The translations under genes and the position numbers were made by a program. Shown here in pieces: positions 16,354 to 25,011 of a DNA stretch of 41,806 nucleotides. The number at the start of each line of letters is the position of its first letter. The stretch's first letter is position 1. Location of the stretch: contig JAWCQO010000008.1 of assembly GCA_038869735.1 (NCBI GenBank), positions 1-41,806 on the forward strand, written 5' to 3'. The stretch is from Candidatus Anstonellales archaeon. GTDB taxonomy: Archaea > Micrarchaeota > Micrarchaeia > Anstonellales > CG1-02-47-40. Under the pieces are notes generated by a model that was not told the DNA's origin, did no database searches, and saw nothing but the letters and a program-made list of their open reading frames with translations.

Positions 16354-17592
16354 TTATCTAAAAGCTGCAAATTGGGCTTTACTTCCAAGCTCCTCTTCTA
16401 TTCTTATTAGGCGGTTGTATTTAGCTGTTCTCTCTCCTCTTGCAGGCGCACCTGCTTTTATTTGGCCACTGGTTGTTCCGACTGCAAAATCGGAAATGAA
16501 AGTATCTTCGGTTTCGCCTGAGCGGTGGGAGACCATAATTTTCCAACCGGCCGATTTTGCGAGTTTGTAGGAATTGAGAGCTTCGGTCACAGTTCCTATC
16601 TGATTTATCTTTAAGAGAAGGGCGTTACAAGATTTTTTGTTTATAGCTGTTTGGATTCTGGAAGGATTGCTTACAAGTAAATCGTCTCCTACTATTTGAA
16701 CCTTTTTAGTTGCTGTTATCTCTGCAAACGAGTCAAAGTCGTTTTCATGGAAGGGGTCTTCAAGACTGATTATAGGGTAGGTTCCAAGAAGCTGTGAATA
16801 GTATTCAAACATCATCTGGGTGCTTAGCTTTTTACCATCTATTAAATAAGTTCTTTTTGAATAGAATGAAGTTGCTGCAACATCTATTGCAATTTTGACT
16901 TGTTTTTGGTAGCCTGACTCATCTATGGAAAGTAGAAGTGTCTCTATGGCTTCGTTTGTTGTTTTCAATGGAGGAGCATAGCCACCTTCATCTCCTACGT
17001 TTTTTGCGCTTTTTCCATATTTCTTTTCCAATATCCTCCCAAGGCAATGATAAATCTCGCTTCCCATTCTTATTGCTTCGCGAAAGTTTTTTGCACGCAC
17101 GGGGGCTATCATGAACTCCTGGATGGATAGCTCATTTCCAGCATGCATTCCTCCATTTAGGATATTCATAAAGGGAATAGGAAGAAGTCTTCCACCAAGA
17201 TGTTTATATAGCGGCTCTCCTGCACATTGCGCACCGAGCCTTGCACACGCCATTGAAGTTGCAACGATTGCATTTGAACCGATAAATGATTTGTTTGGTG
17301 TGCCATCCAGTTTGATGAGTAGTCGATCTATTTCCGCCTGGTCCTCTGCGTTTTTACCTAAGAGGTTTTTTGCAATTATGGAGTTTACGTTTTTTACAGC
17401 TTTGTCAACCCCTTTGCCATTCCATCTTTTTCCTCCATCACGGATTTCGGCTGCTTCGTGTCTTCCTTTTGATGCACCTGAGGGGGCTACCCCCCTTCCC
17501 ATAAGTGAACCTGAGAATACATCAACTTCTACAGTAGGATTTCCCCTTGAATCCAGAATCTGGCGGCCTATAACACGCGTTATTTTTGACAT
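16354..17592 (-). CDS. eno: enolase (phosphopyruvate hydratase)
   Basis: Interconverts 2-phosphoglycerate and phosphoenolpyruvate. The family landmarks are all present: an N-terminal DSRGNPTVEVDV, SIQEFMIAPV, GDEGGYAPP, the metal ligands in LEDPFHENDF and VGDDLLVSN, the catalytic lysine region LLLKINQIGT, and the signature SHRSGETEDTFISD. With the ATG at 17592 the protein has 412 residues, normal for archaea; upstream codons to 17628 are open but hydrophobic and unlike the family. It works with the FBP aldolase and FBPase at 33.7-35.4 kb in gluconeogenesis. Confidence 0.97.
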   Translation of the reverse strand: MSKITRVIGRQILDSRGNPTVEVDVFSGSLMGRGVAPSGASKGRHEAAEIRDGGKRWNGKGVDKAVKNVNSIIAKNLLGKNAEDQAEIDRLLIKLDGTPNKSFIGSNAIVATSMACARLGAQCAGEPLYKHLGGRLLPIPFMNILNGGMHAGNELSIQEFMIAPVRAKNFREAIRMGSEIYHCLGRILEKKYGKSAKNVGDEGGYAPPLKTTNEAIETLLLSIDESGYQKQVKIAIDVAATSFYSKRTYLIDGKKLSTQMMFEYYSQLLGTYPIISLEDPFHENDFDSFAEITATKKVQIVGDDLLVSNPSRIQTAINKKSCNALLLKINQIGTVTEALNSYKLAKSAGWKIMVSHRSGETEDTFISDFAVGTTSGQIKAGAPARGERTAKYNRLIRIEEELGSKAQFAAFR

Positions 17593-17659
17593 ACTAACTA
17601 ATCTAACAAAAATAAGAATAAAAAACAACTGGTATTCTGAGTAGGGTATACACGGCGTT

Positions 17660-18349
17660 TTAGAAAAGTGAGTAATGCATGTCTATGTTTACAAAGTTTA
17701 CCTTCCTCAAAAACTCAACTTTAGATGCAACAGTTGTAAGGAAGTAATAACTAACGGCTATACCCCCTGCAAACACCAATCTTTCTAATATGACCCTTAG
17801 GATCCCCACCTCAACTAACCAGTAATAGGGTGTCGTATTGAATGTGTAAATCCAGATTGTTCCGCCAACTGCATGTGCGCTGAACGTTGCGCCAAGACTC
17901 CGCAAGAAAATATTGTTTGGGAGCAACATTGAAATGAGTGGGATGAACCAGAGAAGTGAAAACTGCCATGCTTCTGAGCCAACAGGATGTAGCACAAACA
18001 GCACTATGCAGACAAGGGGAACAATAGCGCCTACTTTTATCTTTCTTGAATACAGAGAAAAGTAGATAGTTGCAAATACCATGGGGAGAAAAAGCAAGGC
18101 GGATTGAAGTGTCAAAGCCTTTGAATTAAAAATAAATGAAAAGACTTCTGCAGCCAAAATAACCATCGAGCCGAGGCCAGGACCCAAGAAACCGCCTATA
18201 GTGGGACCAAAAAACTGGAAAAGTGTGAAAACTCTTTCTGACCCTACAACTTTAAAGACCGGGATATTGTCGGCAATGGCAACTAAAGCTACAAATGACA
18301 AAATAATACCTATGCTTTTTGGGTGCAGATACTTTCCAATCTCCACCAT
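17660..18349 (-). CDS. membrane protein resembling an ECF-transporter S component
   Basis: About six hydrophobic segments in 229 residues, with the glycine-rich turn FGPTIGGFLGPGLGSMV after the second segment and LGATFSAHAVGGTIW near the end. That layout is like substrate-binding S components of ECF vitamin transporters, but I cannot name the subfamily. The ATG at 18349 has GGAGGTTGAG just before it and is clearly the start; a TTG at 18364 is also open. It starts 25 bases after a gene for a free-standing domain found in dihydropteroate synthases, so a pterin or folate-type substrate is a reasonable guess and no more. No ECF energising ATPase is in the window. Confidence 0.6.
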   Translation of the reverse strand: MVEIGKYLHPKSIGIILSFVALVAIADNIPVFKVVGSERVFTLFQFFGPTIGGFLGPGLGSMVILAAEVFSFIFNSKALTLQSALLFLPMVFATIYFSLYSRKIKVGAIVPLVCIVLFVLHPVGSEAWQFSLLWFIPLISMLLPNNIFLRSLGATFSAHAVGGTIWIYTFNTTPYYWLVEVGILRVILERLVFAGGIAVSYYFLTTVASKVEFLRKVNFVNIDMHYSLF

Positions 18350-18374
18350 TATCTCAACCTCCAACTGTTTTTTT

Positions 18375-18764
18375 CTATAGCTTATATTTTTTATTTTTTA
18401 TGATTTGGTCTATGTCATCCACTATGCCTTCATATTCACTCCTCTTTTCGCCCATATAATAACCCTGCATTCTCATTTTTGCCTGAAGTTTCGTAAACTG
18501 TGCTATTGTACCCATCAAAAGCACGTCTGTCTTTTCCTTTGCGCAATTTACAGTATACTGCGACACGGTTGCATCTCCTCCTTCAGCAATCATCTCCTGT
18601 TTTAGGATATTTGCTACTGCGTTGCGAACGTTGTGAAGTTTTATACACACAAAAACAGCTTTAGGAGCCATTATTTTTACACAGGCGTCCGAAACGTCTA
18701 TTTCTTTTATTGCGTTGGCTGCTTCTTCTACAGTATTAAATTTAAGTTCCTTTGGGTTATACAA
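18375..18764 (-). CDS. free-standing DHPS-associated N-terminal domain protein
   Basis: The 129 residues resemble the extra N-terminal domain in dihydropteroate synthases of some bacteria and archaea: PKAVFVCIKLHNVRNAVANI, ILKQEMIAEGGDATVSQYTV and KTDVLLMGTIAQFTKLQAKM match its typical run (KA-F--IKL-NV, ILKQEML--GGEAAV, TDVLLMGT--Q---L). The TIM-barrel synthase itself is missing; the next gene is a membrane protein instead. The function of the isolated domain is not established to my knowledge. It heads a two-gene unit with the S-component-like protein. Confidence 0.65.
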   Translation of the reverse strand: MYNPKELKFNTVEEAANAIKEIDVSDACVKIMAPKAVFVCIKLHNVRNAVANILKQEMIAEGGDATVSQYTVNCAKEKTDVLLMGTIAQFTKLQAKMRMQGYYMGEKRSEYEGIVDDIDQIIKNKKYKL

Positions 18765-18829
18765 AAAACTCCCTTCCTAAAATAGGACAACAATAATAAT
18801 AAATGTTGCGGGCAACCAAATACGGACTT

Positions 18830-19018
18830 ATGCAAGTTATCATTGACGAAAAAAAGAAAAAAATCAAATTTTCAGGAACAATTGAACGACTTCTCAAAAA
18901 ACTTAAGTTAGGGCGAGAAACTGTGGTTGTAAAAGTAAATGGGAAGCTTGCCCCAGAGAATATGAGATTAAAGGGGGAGGAAAAAGTAGAGATAATAAAA
19001 GTAGTATTTGGGGGTTGA
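18830..19018 (+). CDS. ThiS/MoaD-type ubiquitin-like sulfur carrier (TtuB-like)
   Basis: A 62-residue beta-grasp protein: two N-terminal strands (MQVIIDEKKKKIKFSG), a helix (IERLLKKLKL), then strands VVVKVNGK and VEIIKVVFGG. It ends in Gly-Gly, the tail activated as a thiocarboxylate in this family. The gene abuts the thiolase gene with no gap, so it is most likely the sulfur donor for that enzyme, as TtuB is for TtuA. The frame is open from 18803, but the ATG at 18830 begins directly with the first strand. The E1-like activating enzyme is not in the window. Confidence 0.8.
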   Translation: MQVIIDEKKKKIKFSGTIERLLKKLKLGRETVVVKVNGKLAPENMRLKGEEKVEIIKVVFGG

Positions 19019-19942
19019 ATGAACAACGCTCTAAAGTGCCACAAGTGCGATAGGGAAGCCACCGCCTATCTTATATCTCTTAATATTAATCTTTGCAAAA
19101 ACCATTTTACAGAATATTTTGAGAAAAAATTTTTTAGAACAATAAGAGAGTTCGAACTGATTAAAAAAGATGAAACGGTTGCGGTAGGCCTTTCCGGAGG
19201 TAAGGACAGCTCAGTTATGTTATATTGCCTCAAAAAGTTGCAAAATATCTTTCCGTTTAAATTGGTTGCAATCACCGTTGATGAAGGAATAAGGGGGTAT
19301 AGGCCATCTTCGCTTATTCTTGCAAAAAAACTTTGCAGGAGACTTGGAATTCCACTTAAAATCGTTTCTTTTAGATCATATATAGGAAAGAGCCTGGATG
19401 AAATAGTCAAGAGAAGAAAGAGACAATCCTGCTCATTCTGTGGGGTTTTTAGAAGGTATCTGTTAAACAAAGCTGCAAAGGAAATAAGTGCAGATAAGCT
19501 TGCGATAGGACACAATTTAGATGATTTTGCTCAGACTGCGATTATGAACATAATACGAAATGAGCCTTCCAGACTTGCAAGGTTTGGCGTCAGAAGTGGA
19601 GTTTTTGAAGAGGGAGGCTTTGTAACAAGAATCAAGCCTCTTGCCAGATTGGGCGAAAAAGAGGTTGCTATTTATGCTCTTCTTCGTAAAATTCCACTAC
19701 ACATGAGGGAATGTCCATATGCCAGACATGCTCTCCGACAAAGAGTAAGAAAAATGATAAATGAGTTAGAGGAGAGGTACCCGGGTACCAAGCAACGAAT
19801 ATTTGCGAGCTTTCTTGATATCCAGAGTGCGTTGAAAAAAAAGTATGCTTTAAGAAAAAGCGCAATAAAACTCTGTAGATCTTGCGGCGAACCGAGTGGA
19901 GGAAGTATATGTATGAGTTGTAAAATGATTGAAAAAATCTGA
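19019..19942 (+). CDS. tRNA 2-thiolation PP-loop enzyme, TtuA/Ncs6 family
   Basis: Adenylates and thiolates a uridine in tRNA. The order is an N-terminal zinc site (Cys7, Cys10, Cys26, His29), the PP-loop ATP motif LSGGKDSS (58-65), Fe-S cysteines CSFCG (138, 141) and ECPYA (232), and a C-terminal zinc site (Cys286, Cys289, Cys298, Cys301). These are the marks of the TtuA/Ncs6 branch. Homologues act on U54 (TtuA) or the wobble U34 (Ncs6); the sequence alone does not say which. Start is the ATG right after the stop of the sulfur carrier. A run of six T (19953-19958) follows the stop. Confidence 0.9.
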   Translation: MNNALKCHKCDREATAYLISLNINLCKNHFTEYFEKKFFRTIREFELIKKDETVAVGLSGGKDSSVMLYCLKKLQNIFPFKLVAITVDEGIRGYRPSSLILAKKLCRRLGIPLKIVSFRSYIGKSLDEIVKRRKRQSCSFCGVFRRYLLNKAAKEISADKLAIGHNLDDFAQTAIMNIIRNEPSRLARFGVRSGVFEEGGFVTRIKPLARLGEKEVAIYALLRKIPLHMRECPYARHALRQRVRKMINELEERYPGTKQRIFASFLDIQSALKKKYALRKSAIKLCRSCGEPSGGSICMSCKMIEKI

Positions 19943-19952
19943 TGAAGTCTTA

Positions 19953-19958
19953 TTTTTT
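19953..19958 (+). terminator. T-run terminator after the thiolase gene
   Basis: Six T followed by ATTTTAT, 11 bases after the stop codon. Archaeal termination needs only such T-rich stretches, without a hairpin. Confidence 0.45.
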
Positions 19959-20085
19959 ATTTTATCTAGTCCTGCTTTCTGTCTACACAAAGTAATAATA
20001 GATTTAACCTGTATGTAATTAAATGTAATTAGAAGATCGGTCAGGACATGGAGCGAAGTTTCAAGGAGATTTAGATGGGATAGTT

Positions 20086-22191
20086 ATGGCTGAATACGAA
20101 GAGACGGTGGTTGAAGAATTCAGACAGTTTTTTTCATCTGTCATGGAAAAGGAAATAAGTAATCTTGCACTGGTCTATCCGTCAGTTAGGAGTCTTGTTG
20201 TGTCGTATCCTCTCCTGGAGAAGTTTAATGCAGACCTTGCTGATGCGCTTATCCTAAAACCTGATGAAGTGATTGAAGCTGCTGAAGAAGGGATAAGACA
20301 GATGGGCGTTGGGATGCCGGGGATAGATTTTAAACCCCACGTTCGCTTCTGCGACCTGCCGGATAAAAACTTGCTGGTGCAGGATATAAGCTCAAAGCAT
20401 ATAGAACGACTTATCGCTGTAAAAGGGGTTGTGACAAAAAGAACAGAGGTTATGCATAAGGTTCAGATTGCAGTATATAGGTGCCGAAATTGTAATAAAG
20501 AGGAAAAAATCCCGATGCTCAAAAAAGCCGCACCTCCGCAAAAGTGCAAGGGTTGCGGTGGTAAGGAACTCCTCTTTCAGGAGGAAGAATCGTATTTCGT
20601 TGATATCCAAAAGGCTGAGATGCAGGACCTCTTAGAAAGAATTAGAGGAGGAGCGCCGGCTGCAAGAATAATGCTTTTTCTTGAAGACGACTATGTAAAT
20701 TCAATAACTCCCGGCGACAACATTGAAGTTACCGGAATTATGAGAATAATGCCGCTTATTCCGAACCGAGGAAGAGGCGGAGGTCCAAAGGTCCAAACTT
20801 ATAGTCGCTATCTTGATGTGATGCATATAAAAAAGATGCAGAAAGAGTTTGAAGAACTTGAAATCAATGAGGAGGATATTAAAAAAATAAAAGAACTTGC
20901 CGCAGACCCAAGGATTTATACTCGAATGGTGAAGTCTCTTGCTCCTTCAATATATGGGCACGAGGAAGTAAAGGAGGGAATATTATTACAGTTATTTGGA
21001 GGAACAAGAGACAAAAAGCTTGAAGGTACAGGCGGAGTTGTAAGAGATGACATGCATATCTTGTTGATAGGTGATCCTGGAGCTGCAAAAACAAGATTCT
21101 TATTGAACGTTACAGCACTTGCACCTAAAAGCATTTATGTATCTGGAAAGACGGCAACAGGAGTAGGTCTCACGGCTTCGGCTGAAAGAGATGAAATGGG
21201 GGAAGGGGGATGGACGCTTAAGGCAGGCGCTCTTGTCATTGCATCTGGAGGGATAGGTGCCATCGATGAATTTGACAAGATAGAAGAAAGCGAAAGAGCA
21301 ATAATGCATGAAGTAATGGAAAGCCAAACAATAAGTATTGCAAAAGCAGGAATAGTAGCAAAATTCAGAGCAAAGACAGCTATTCTTGCGGCAGCAAACC
21401 CAAAAATGGGAAGATTCGACCCTGGCAAACCTCCTGGAGAACAGTTCGACATTCCAACAACGTTGCTATCAAGATTTGATTTGATTTTTCCAATAATAGA
21501 TATAATGGACGAAGAAAAGGACACAAAGCTTGCTCAACATATATTAAAGATACACCGAAAAGCTGCAGAAAGAAGTGCATTGGAAGAAGGTGATGAAAAA
21601 GAGAGGGAAGGTGAGTTTAAGGAGGAGGTATCTGACCCTGACCAGATAAGCCAAGAACTTCTTAGAAAGTACATTTCTTATGCAAGAAAGGAAATAAGAC
21701 CCGTGCTTACTCCTGAAGCTGAGAATAGACTGCAAGACTATTATGTCCAACTTCGCAGTCAGGCAAAAAGAAGTGGGGGGGGTGTTCCGATTACTCCCAG
21801 GCAGATAGAAGGACTTATTAGGATGAGTGAGGCTTCTGCAAAGATAAGATTATCTGAAAAGGTTGAGTTGCAGGACGCTGAGAGGGCGATTAGGCTTATG
21901 GATTGGATTTTGCATAAGGTTTATACTGACAGAGAAACTGGTAGGATAGACATAGATATAGTAACCACCGGGATTCCAAAATCAAAAAGAGATAAAATAG
22001 AAACCATAATCGGAATTATAAGGGAATTGCAAAGAGAGTATGATTCAGTTGAGATAGCAAAAGTGGTTGAGCGGGCAAAGGAATATAAGGATATTGACGA
22101 AGTTTTTGTAAGAAGAACGATAGAGGAACTGATTGACAGAGGTGAACTATACAGAAGAGAACCTGGTTTTGTGCGTCTGGTCAATCCTTAA
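20086..22191 (+). CDS. mcm: replicative helicase MCM
   Basis: Hexameric helicase of archaeal replication. The N-terminal part holds a zinc module (Cys133, 136, 154, 157) in the OB domain. The AAA+ core has Walker A GDPGAAKT (329-336), Walker B GAIDEFDKI (Asp394, Glu395), sensor 1 AAANP (Asn438) and the arginine finger LLSRFD (Arg463). An acidic insert lies at ~505-525, and a C-terminal winged helix ends the protein. At 701 residues it is normal and intein-free. It heads a plus-strand run that continues through the presenilin-like protease to aIF2-beta, aIF1A and rio1. Confidence 0.97.
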   Translation: MAEYEETVVEEFRQFFSSVMEKEISNLALVYPSVRSLVVSYPLLEKFNADLADALILKPDEVIEAAEEGIRQMGVGMPGIDFKPHVRFCDLPDKNLLVQDISSKHIERLIAVKGVVTKRTEVMHKVQIAVYRCRNCNKEEKIPMLKKAAPPQKCKGCGGKELLFQEEESYFVDIQKAEMQDLLERIRGGAPAARIMLFLEDDYVNSITPGDNIEVTGIMRIMPLIPNRGRGGGPKVQTYSRYLDVMHIKKMQKEFEELEINEEDIKKIKELAADPRIYTRMVKSLAPSIYGHEEVKEGILLQLFGGTRDKKLEGTGGVVRDDMHILLIGDPGAAKTRFLLNVTALAPKSIYVSGKTATGVGLTASAERDEMGEGGWTLKAGALVIASGGIGAIDEFDKIEESERAIMHEVMESQTISIAKAGIVAKFRAKTAILAAANPKMGRFDPGKPPGEQFDIPTTLLSRFDLIFPIIDIMDEEKDTKLAQHILKIHRKAAERSALEEGDEKEREGEFKEEVSDPDQISQELLRKYISYARKEIRPVLTPEAENRLQDYYVQLRSQAKRSGGGVPITPRQIEGLIRMSEASAKIRLSEKVELQDAERAIRLMDWILHKVYTDRETGRIDIDIVTTGIPKSKRDKIETIIGIIRELQREYDSVEIAKVVERAKEYKDIDEVFVRRTIEELIDRGELYRREPGFVRLVNP

Positions 22192-22216
22192 AAAGAAAGA
22201 ATCCAAAGTTTTATCT

Positions 22217-23119
22217 ATGAGTAAAGTGACATTTTCAATAATTTTGATGTTTGCTCTTGCACAGGTTATAGGGATTTTTACAGGAATAGGTCTTATAGGG
22301 CTGGCACGTGTAGAACCTCAACTGATGGAGTTTAATATTTCTCCAACAGAAGATGTAAACAGTATAAGCAATGCTTTTTTTATTTTTATTTATATGATGG
22401 TGGGAGCGGCTGCATTATTCGTTGTGTTAAAGGTTTATAAAGGAATTATTTTATTTAACATTATTAATTTTTTAGTTGTCTTCTTGGGTTCAAATGTAGT
22501 CTTTTTAGTAATGTTTAATCATTTTGATATTCCGTTTAACTTGAGCATCTTATATTCTATTTTAGTTTCGCTGTTATTAGCTGGATTAAATATTTTGCGG
22601 TCAGAAATAAACAACTTTGCTGCCATAATATCAAGCAGTGGTGTGGGGGCACTTTTTGGATTTTCGATTGGTTTTTATCCTGCAATTGTCCTCGTGGTTC
22701 TTCTTGCCATTTATGATTATTGGGCAGTCTTCAAAACTAAGCATATGATAAAATTTGCAACTGAATTTGGGAAGAGAAAACTTCCGTTTTTTGTATCCTC
22801 AAAAGAAACAAGGAGGATCAAGGAAAAATTAGAAAGCAGCAAAGGCGTTGTAGAGGTTGAGAAGGAAGTTGAGGGAGGAAGCATTTCACTTGGAACGGGA
22901 GATATAGCTATACCCGTAATGTTGGCTGTTTCTAGTTATGACGCATTTGGGTTTGAAGGAGTGATAGCAGTTTTTATTGGATGTGTTTTTGGACTGAGTG
23001 CAATTGTGAGTATGGTATATAAAAATAGAATCTTTTTACCTGCGATACCTCCAATTTGCTTGGGAGGATTACTTTCTTTATTAGTCTTGGAAATTGTGAG
23101 GTCAGTCATACTTTTTTAA
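22217..23119 (+). CDS. presenilin/signal-peptide-peptidase-like aspartic protease (A22 family)
   Basis: An integral membrane protein of 300 residues with about nine hydrophobic segments. The paired catalytic aspartates are in AIYDYWAV (Asp167) and SLGTGDIAIP (Asp229), i.e. the YD and GxGD motifs. The substrate-gating PAL-like motif is the LPAIPP segment (274-279). A charged cytosolic loop (~195-222) separates the two halves. These proteases cut peptides within the membrane. The ATG at 22217 is preferred; the upstream open frame overlaps the end of mcm and is unlike the family. It begins 25 bases after mcm. Confidence 0.85.
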   Translation: MSKVTFSIILMFALAQVIGIFTGIGLIGLARVEPQLMEFNISPTEDVNSISNAFFIFIYMMVGAAALFVVLKVYKGIILFNIINFLVVFLGSNVVFLVMFNHFDIPFNLSILYSILVSLLLAGLNILRSEINNFAAIISSSGVGALFGFSIGFYPAIVLVVLLAIYDYWAVFKTKHMIKFATEFGKRKLPFFVSSKETRRIKEKLESSKGVVEVEKEVEGGSISLGTGDIAIPVMLAVSSYDAFGFEGVIAVFIGCVFGLSAIVSMVYKNRIFLPAIPPICLGGLLSLLVLEIVRSVILF

Positions 23120-23165
23120 ATAGAAACGAAGTAAAAAGTATGAAACGTCAAAATCAGTGGTAGCT

Positions 23166-23567
23166 ATGAAGAATTATGAAAAGTTGCTTGATAATGCTTA
23201 TGCTGGGATTCCGGCACGCTCCCGTGAAGAGAGCCGGTTTGAGATACCAGTTCTAGAGGTTTTTTTTCAAGGGACTAAGACTATTGTAAAAAATTTTGAC
23301 GATGCAGTGGATAAGATTAGGCGAGAAAGGCGGGAGATAATAAAATACCTGACAAAAGAACTTGCACTTCCAGTAACGTATGAAAATGGAAGGATGGTTT
23401 TTAGTGGGAAGGTAAATGAGCGTCTTTTGAATGAAAAATTCTCAGATTATGTAAACAAAAACGTGATTTGCAAAGAATGCAAAAGGCCAGATACCACTAT
23501 AATTGAGGAACATGGCATAAAGATGCTTAAATGTGAAGCGTGTGGAGCTAAATGCTCACTTAGATAA
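23166..23567 (+). CDS. translation initiation factor aIF2 subunit beta
   Basis: Part of the aIF2 complex that delivers initiator tRNA. It has an N-terminal helix (NYEKLLDNAY), the alpha/beta core (KTIVKNFDDAVDKIRRE, HLxKEL-like YLTKELALPV) and a C-terminal zinc ribbon with CKEC and CEAC pairs. 133 residues, full length. A GTG three codons upstream (23157) is open, but the ATG is standard. The stop is followed by AGGAGGG, the ribosome site for aIF1A. Confidence 0.95.
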   Translation: MKNYEKLLDNAYAGIPARSREESRFEIPVLEVFFQGTKTIVKNFDDAVDKIRRERREIIKYLTKELALPVTYENGRMVFSGKVNERLLNEKFSDYVNKNVICKECKRPDTTIIEEHGIKMLKCEACGAKCSLR

Positions 23568-23578
23568 GGAGGGTAAAA

Positions 23579-23863
23579 ATGGAAGAACAGGAATCGATAG
23601 GACGCGTGAGGCTTGCAAAGGAAGACGAAATTTATGGGGTTATAGTATCAAACGTAGGCTCCTCTCATCTTATTGTGCAATGCAAGGATGGGCGTGAGCG
23701 TATGTGTAGGATTCCGGGAAAGATAAAAAGAGATATATGGGTTAAGGAAGGGGATGTAGTTTTAGTAAAACCATGGCAGCTTGAATCAGACAAAAAATGC
23801 GACTTGGTTTGGAGGTACAATCGACTACAAGCTGAGTGGCTAAGGAAGAAAGGAATTATTTAA
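23579..23863 (+). CDS. translation initiation factor aIF1A
   Basis: A single OB fold of 94 residues: KEDEIYGVIVSNVGSSHL, then MCRIPGKIKRDIWVKEGDVVLV, then WRY near the C-terminus, all typical of archaeal aIF1A. It binds the ribosomal A site during start selection. A strong AGGAGGG lies six to eight bases before the ATG. It lies 11 bases after aIF2-beta and 24 before rio1. Confidence 0.96.
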   Translation: MEEQESIGRVRLAKEDEIYGVIVSNVGSSHLIVQCKDGRERMCRIPGKIKRDIWVKEGDVVLVKPWQLESDKKCDLVWRYNRLQAEWLRKKGII

Positions 23864-23887
23864 GCACTTCTTTTAGATATTATATAT

Positions 23888-24637
23888 ATGGCACTTCTAC
23901 TTTCAAAGAAAAAGCGTCCTAAGAAAGAGGAGAAGCAAATTAAGAAAGAGAATAAGATAGAAGGGGAGGTGTTTGATAGAAACACGTTAATTTGCTTAAG
24001 CTCGCTTATAGGGAGAGGGGTTATAGAATCTGTTGAAGGAGTTATTTGCCGCGGAAAGGAAGCAAATATTTTTCTTGCAAAGAAAGGAGAAGAATTTTTT
24101 GCTGTGAAGATATTTAGAATTGAGACTAGAACTTTTTGGCGCCTTTTACCTTATGTAAATGGAGACCCGCGCTTTGAAGGAGCGCTCAAAAAAAGAAGAG
24201 CGCTTGCTTTTGTCCTTGCAAGAAAGGAATTTTCAAATCTAAAAGTAGCATGGGAGGCTAATGTGCGATGCCCAAAGCCTATAAAGTTTCTACGCAACAT
24301 TTTAATCTCAACGTTTTTGGGAGAGAACGGAATCAGATATCCAAGATTAGCAGAGGCTGGAAGTGAAAATCCAGAAACAGACCTTAATAGAATTTTGGAG
24401 GAGATTAAGAGGCTCTATTCTGCAGGACTGGTGCATTCTGACATTTCAGAGTATAATGTGGTTATGTGTTCTGATGGCCCATATCTGATAGATTTTGCGC
24501 AGGCAGTTTCAATAAAGCACCCGCGAGCAAATGAATTTTTAGAAAGGGACGTATCAAATATTATAAGATATTTTGAAAAAAAGTATGGAATAAGGAGAAA
24601 CAAAGAAGCAGAAATTGCAAAAATCATATCGGTATAG
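23888..24637 (+). CDS. rio1: RIO1 family atypical serine kinase
   Basis: An atypical kinase/ATPase that acts in late small-subunit maturation. There is a basic N-terminal tail (1-25), a modified P-loop (GVICRGKEANIF), the ATP lysine Lys74 (FFAVKIFR), the Rio1-type insertion with TRTFW and VNGDPRF, the catalytic loop VHSDISEYN (Asp185, Asn190) and the metal aspartate LIDFAQAV (Asp202). 249 residues is full length. It closes the mcm-to-rio1 run, next to aIF1A as in many archaea. Confidence 0.95.
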   Translation: MALLLSKKKRPKKEEKQIKKENKIEGEVFDRNTLICLSSLIGRGVIESVEGVICRGKEANIFLAKKGEEFFAVKIFRIETRTFWRLLPYVNGDPRFEGALKKRRALAFVLARKEFSNLKVAWEANVRCPKPIKFLRNILISTFLGENGIRYPRLAEAGSENPETDLNRILEEIKRLYSAGLVHSDISEYNVVMCSDGPYLIDFAQAVSIKHPRANEFLERDVSNIIRYFEKKYGIRRNKEAEIAKIISV

Positions 24638-24657
24638 ATTTTTGTTTTGATATCTCT

Positions 24658-24993
24658 TTAATAGCCCCTTAGTTTAATTATTGCTTTGGCGATATCCCCA
24701 TCTGATTCTTTGAGTGCTATTCTTGCTTGTTCCTCTGAGACCCCTACTGCCTGGATAACTAGCTTAATGTCCTCTGATGAGGGCTCTTGCTCTTGCAGTT
24801 TTTCCTCTCCCGAAATTTGATAGGTAGAGCCTGATAAGCCGGGCAGTGTTATTTTTATTATTTTAGGATTTTCTAGGAGTATATTTTGCTCTTCTGTCTC
24901 TATCAGTACCTTTTTTGCATGCAATTCTTGACTTTTTATTCCCATTTGCTGCAGCATTTTTTTCATTTGAAATGGGTCTAGGCCTGGCAACAT
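24658..24993 (-). CDS. nac: nascent polypeptide-associated complex protein (archaeal NAC)
   Basis: A ribosome-bound chaperone, homodimeric in archaea. The start is like that of other archaeal NACs (MLPGLDPFQMKKMLQQMGI), followed by the beta-barrel NAC domain (KVLIETEEQNILLENPKIIKI in two strands) and a C-terminal UBA domain (VSEEQARIALKESDGDIAKA). 111 residues from the ATG at 24993. It is the last gene of the minus-strand run that begins at 29859, 18 bases after eS1. Confidence 0.93.
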   Translation of the reverse strand: MLPGLDPFQMKKMLQQMGIKSQELHAKKVLIETEEQNILLENPKIIKITLPGLSGSTYQISGEEKLQEQEPSSEDIKLVIQAVGVSEEQARIALKESDGDIAKAIIKLRGY

Positions 24994-25011
24994 AACAGAG
25001 AACAACACCCT

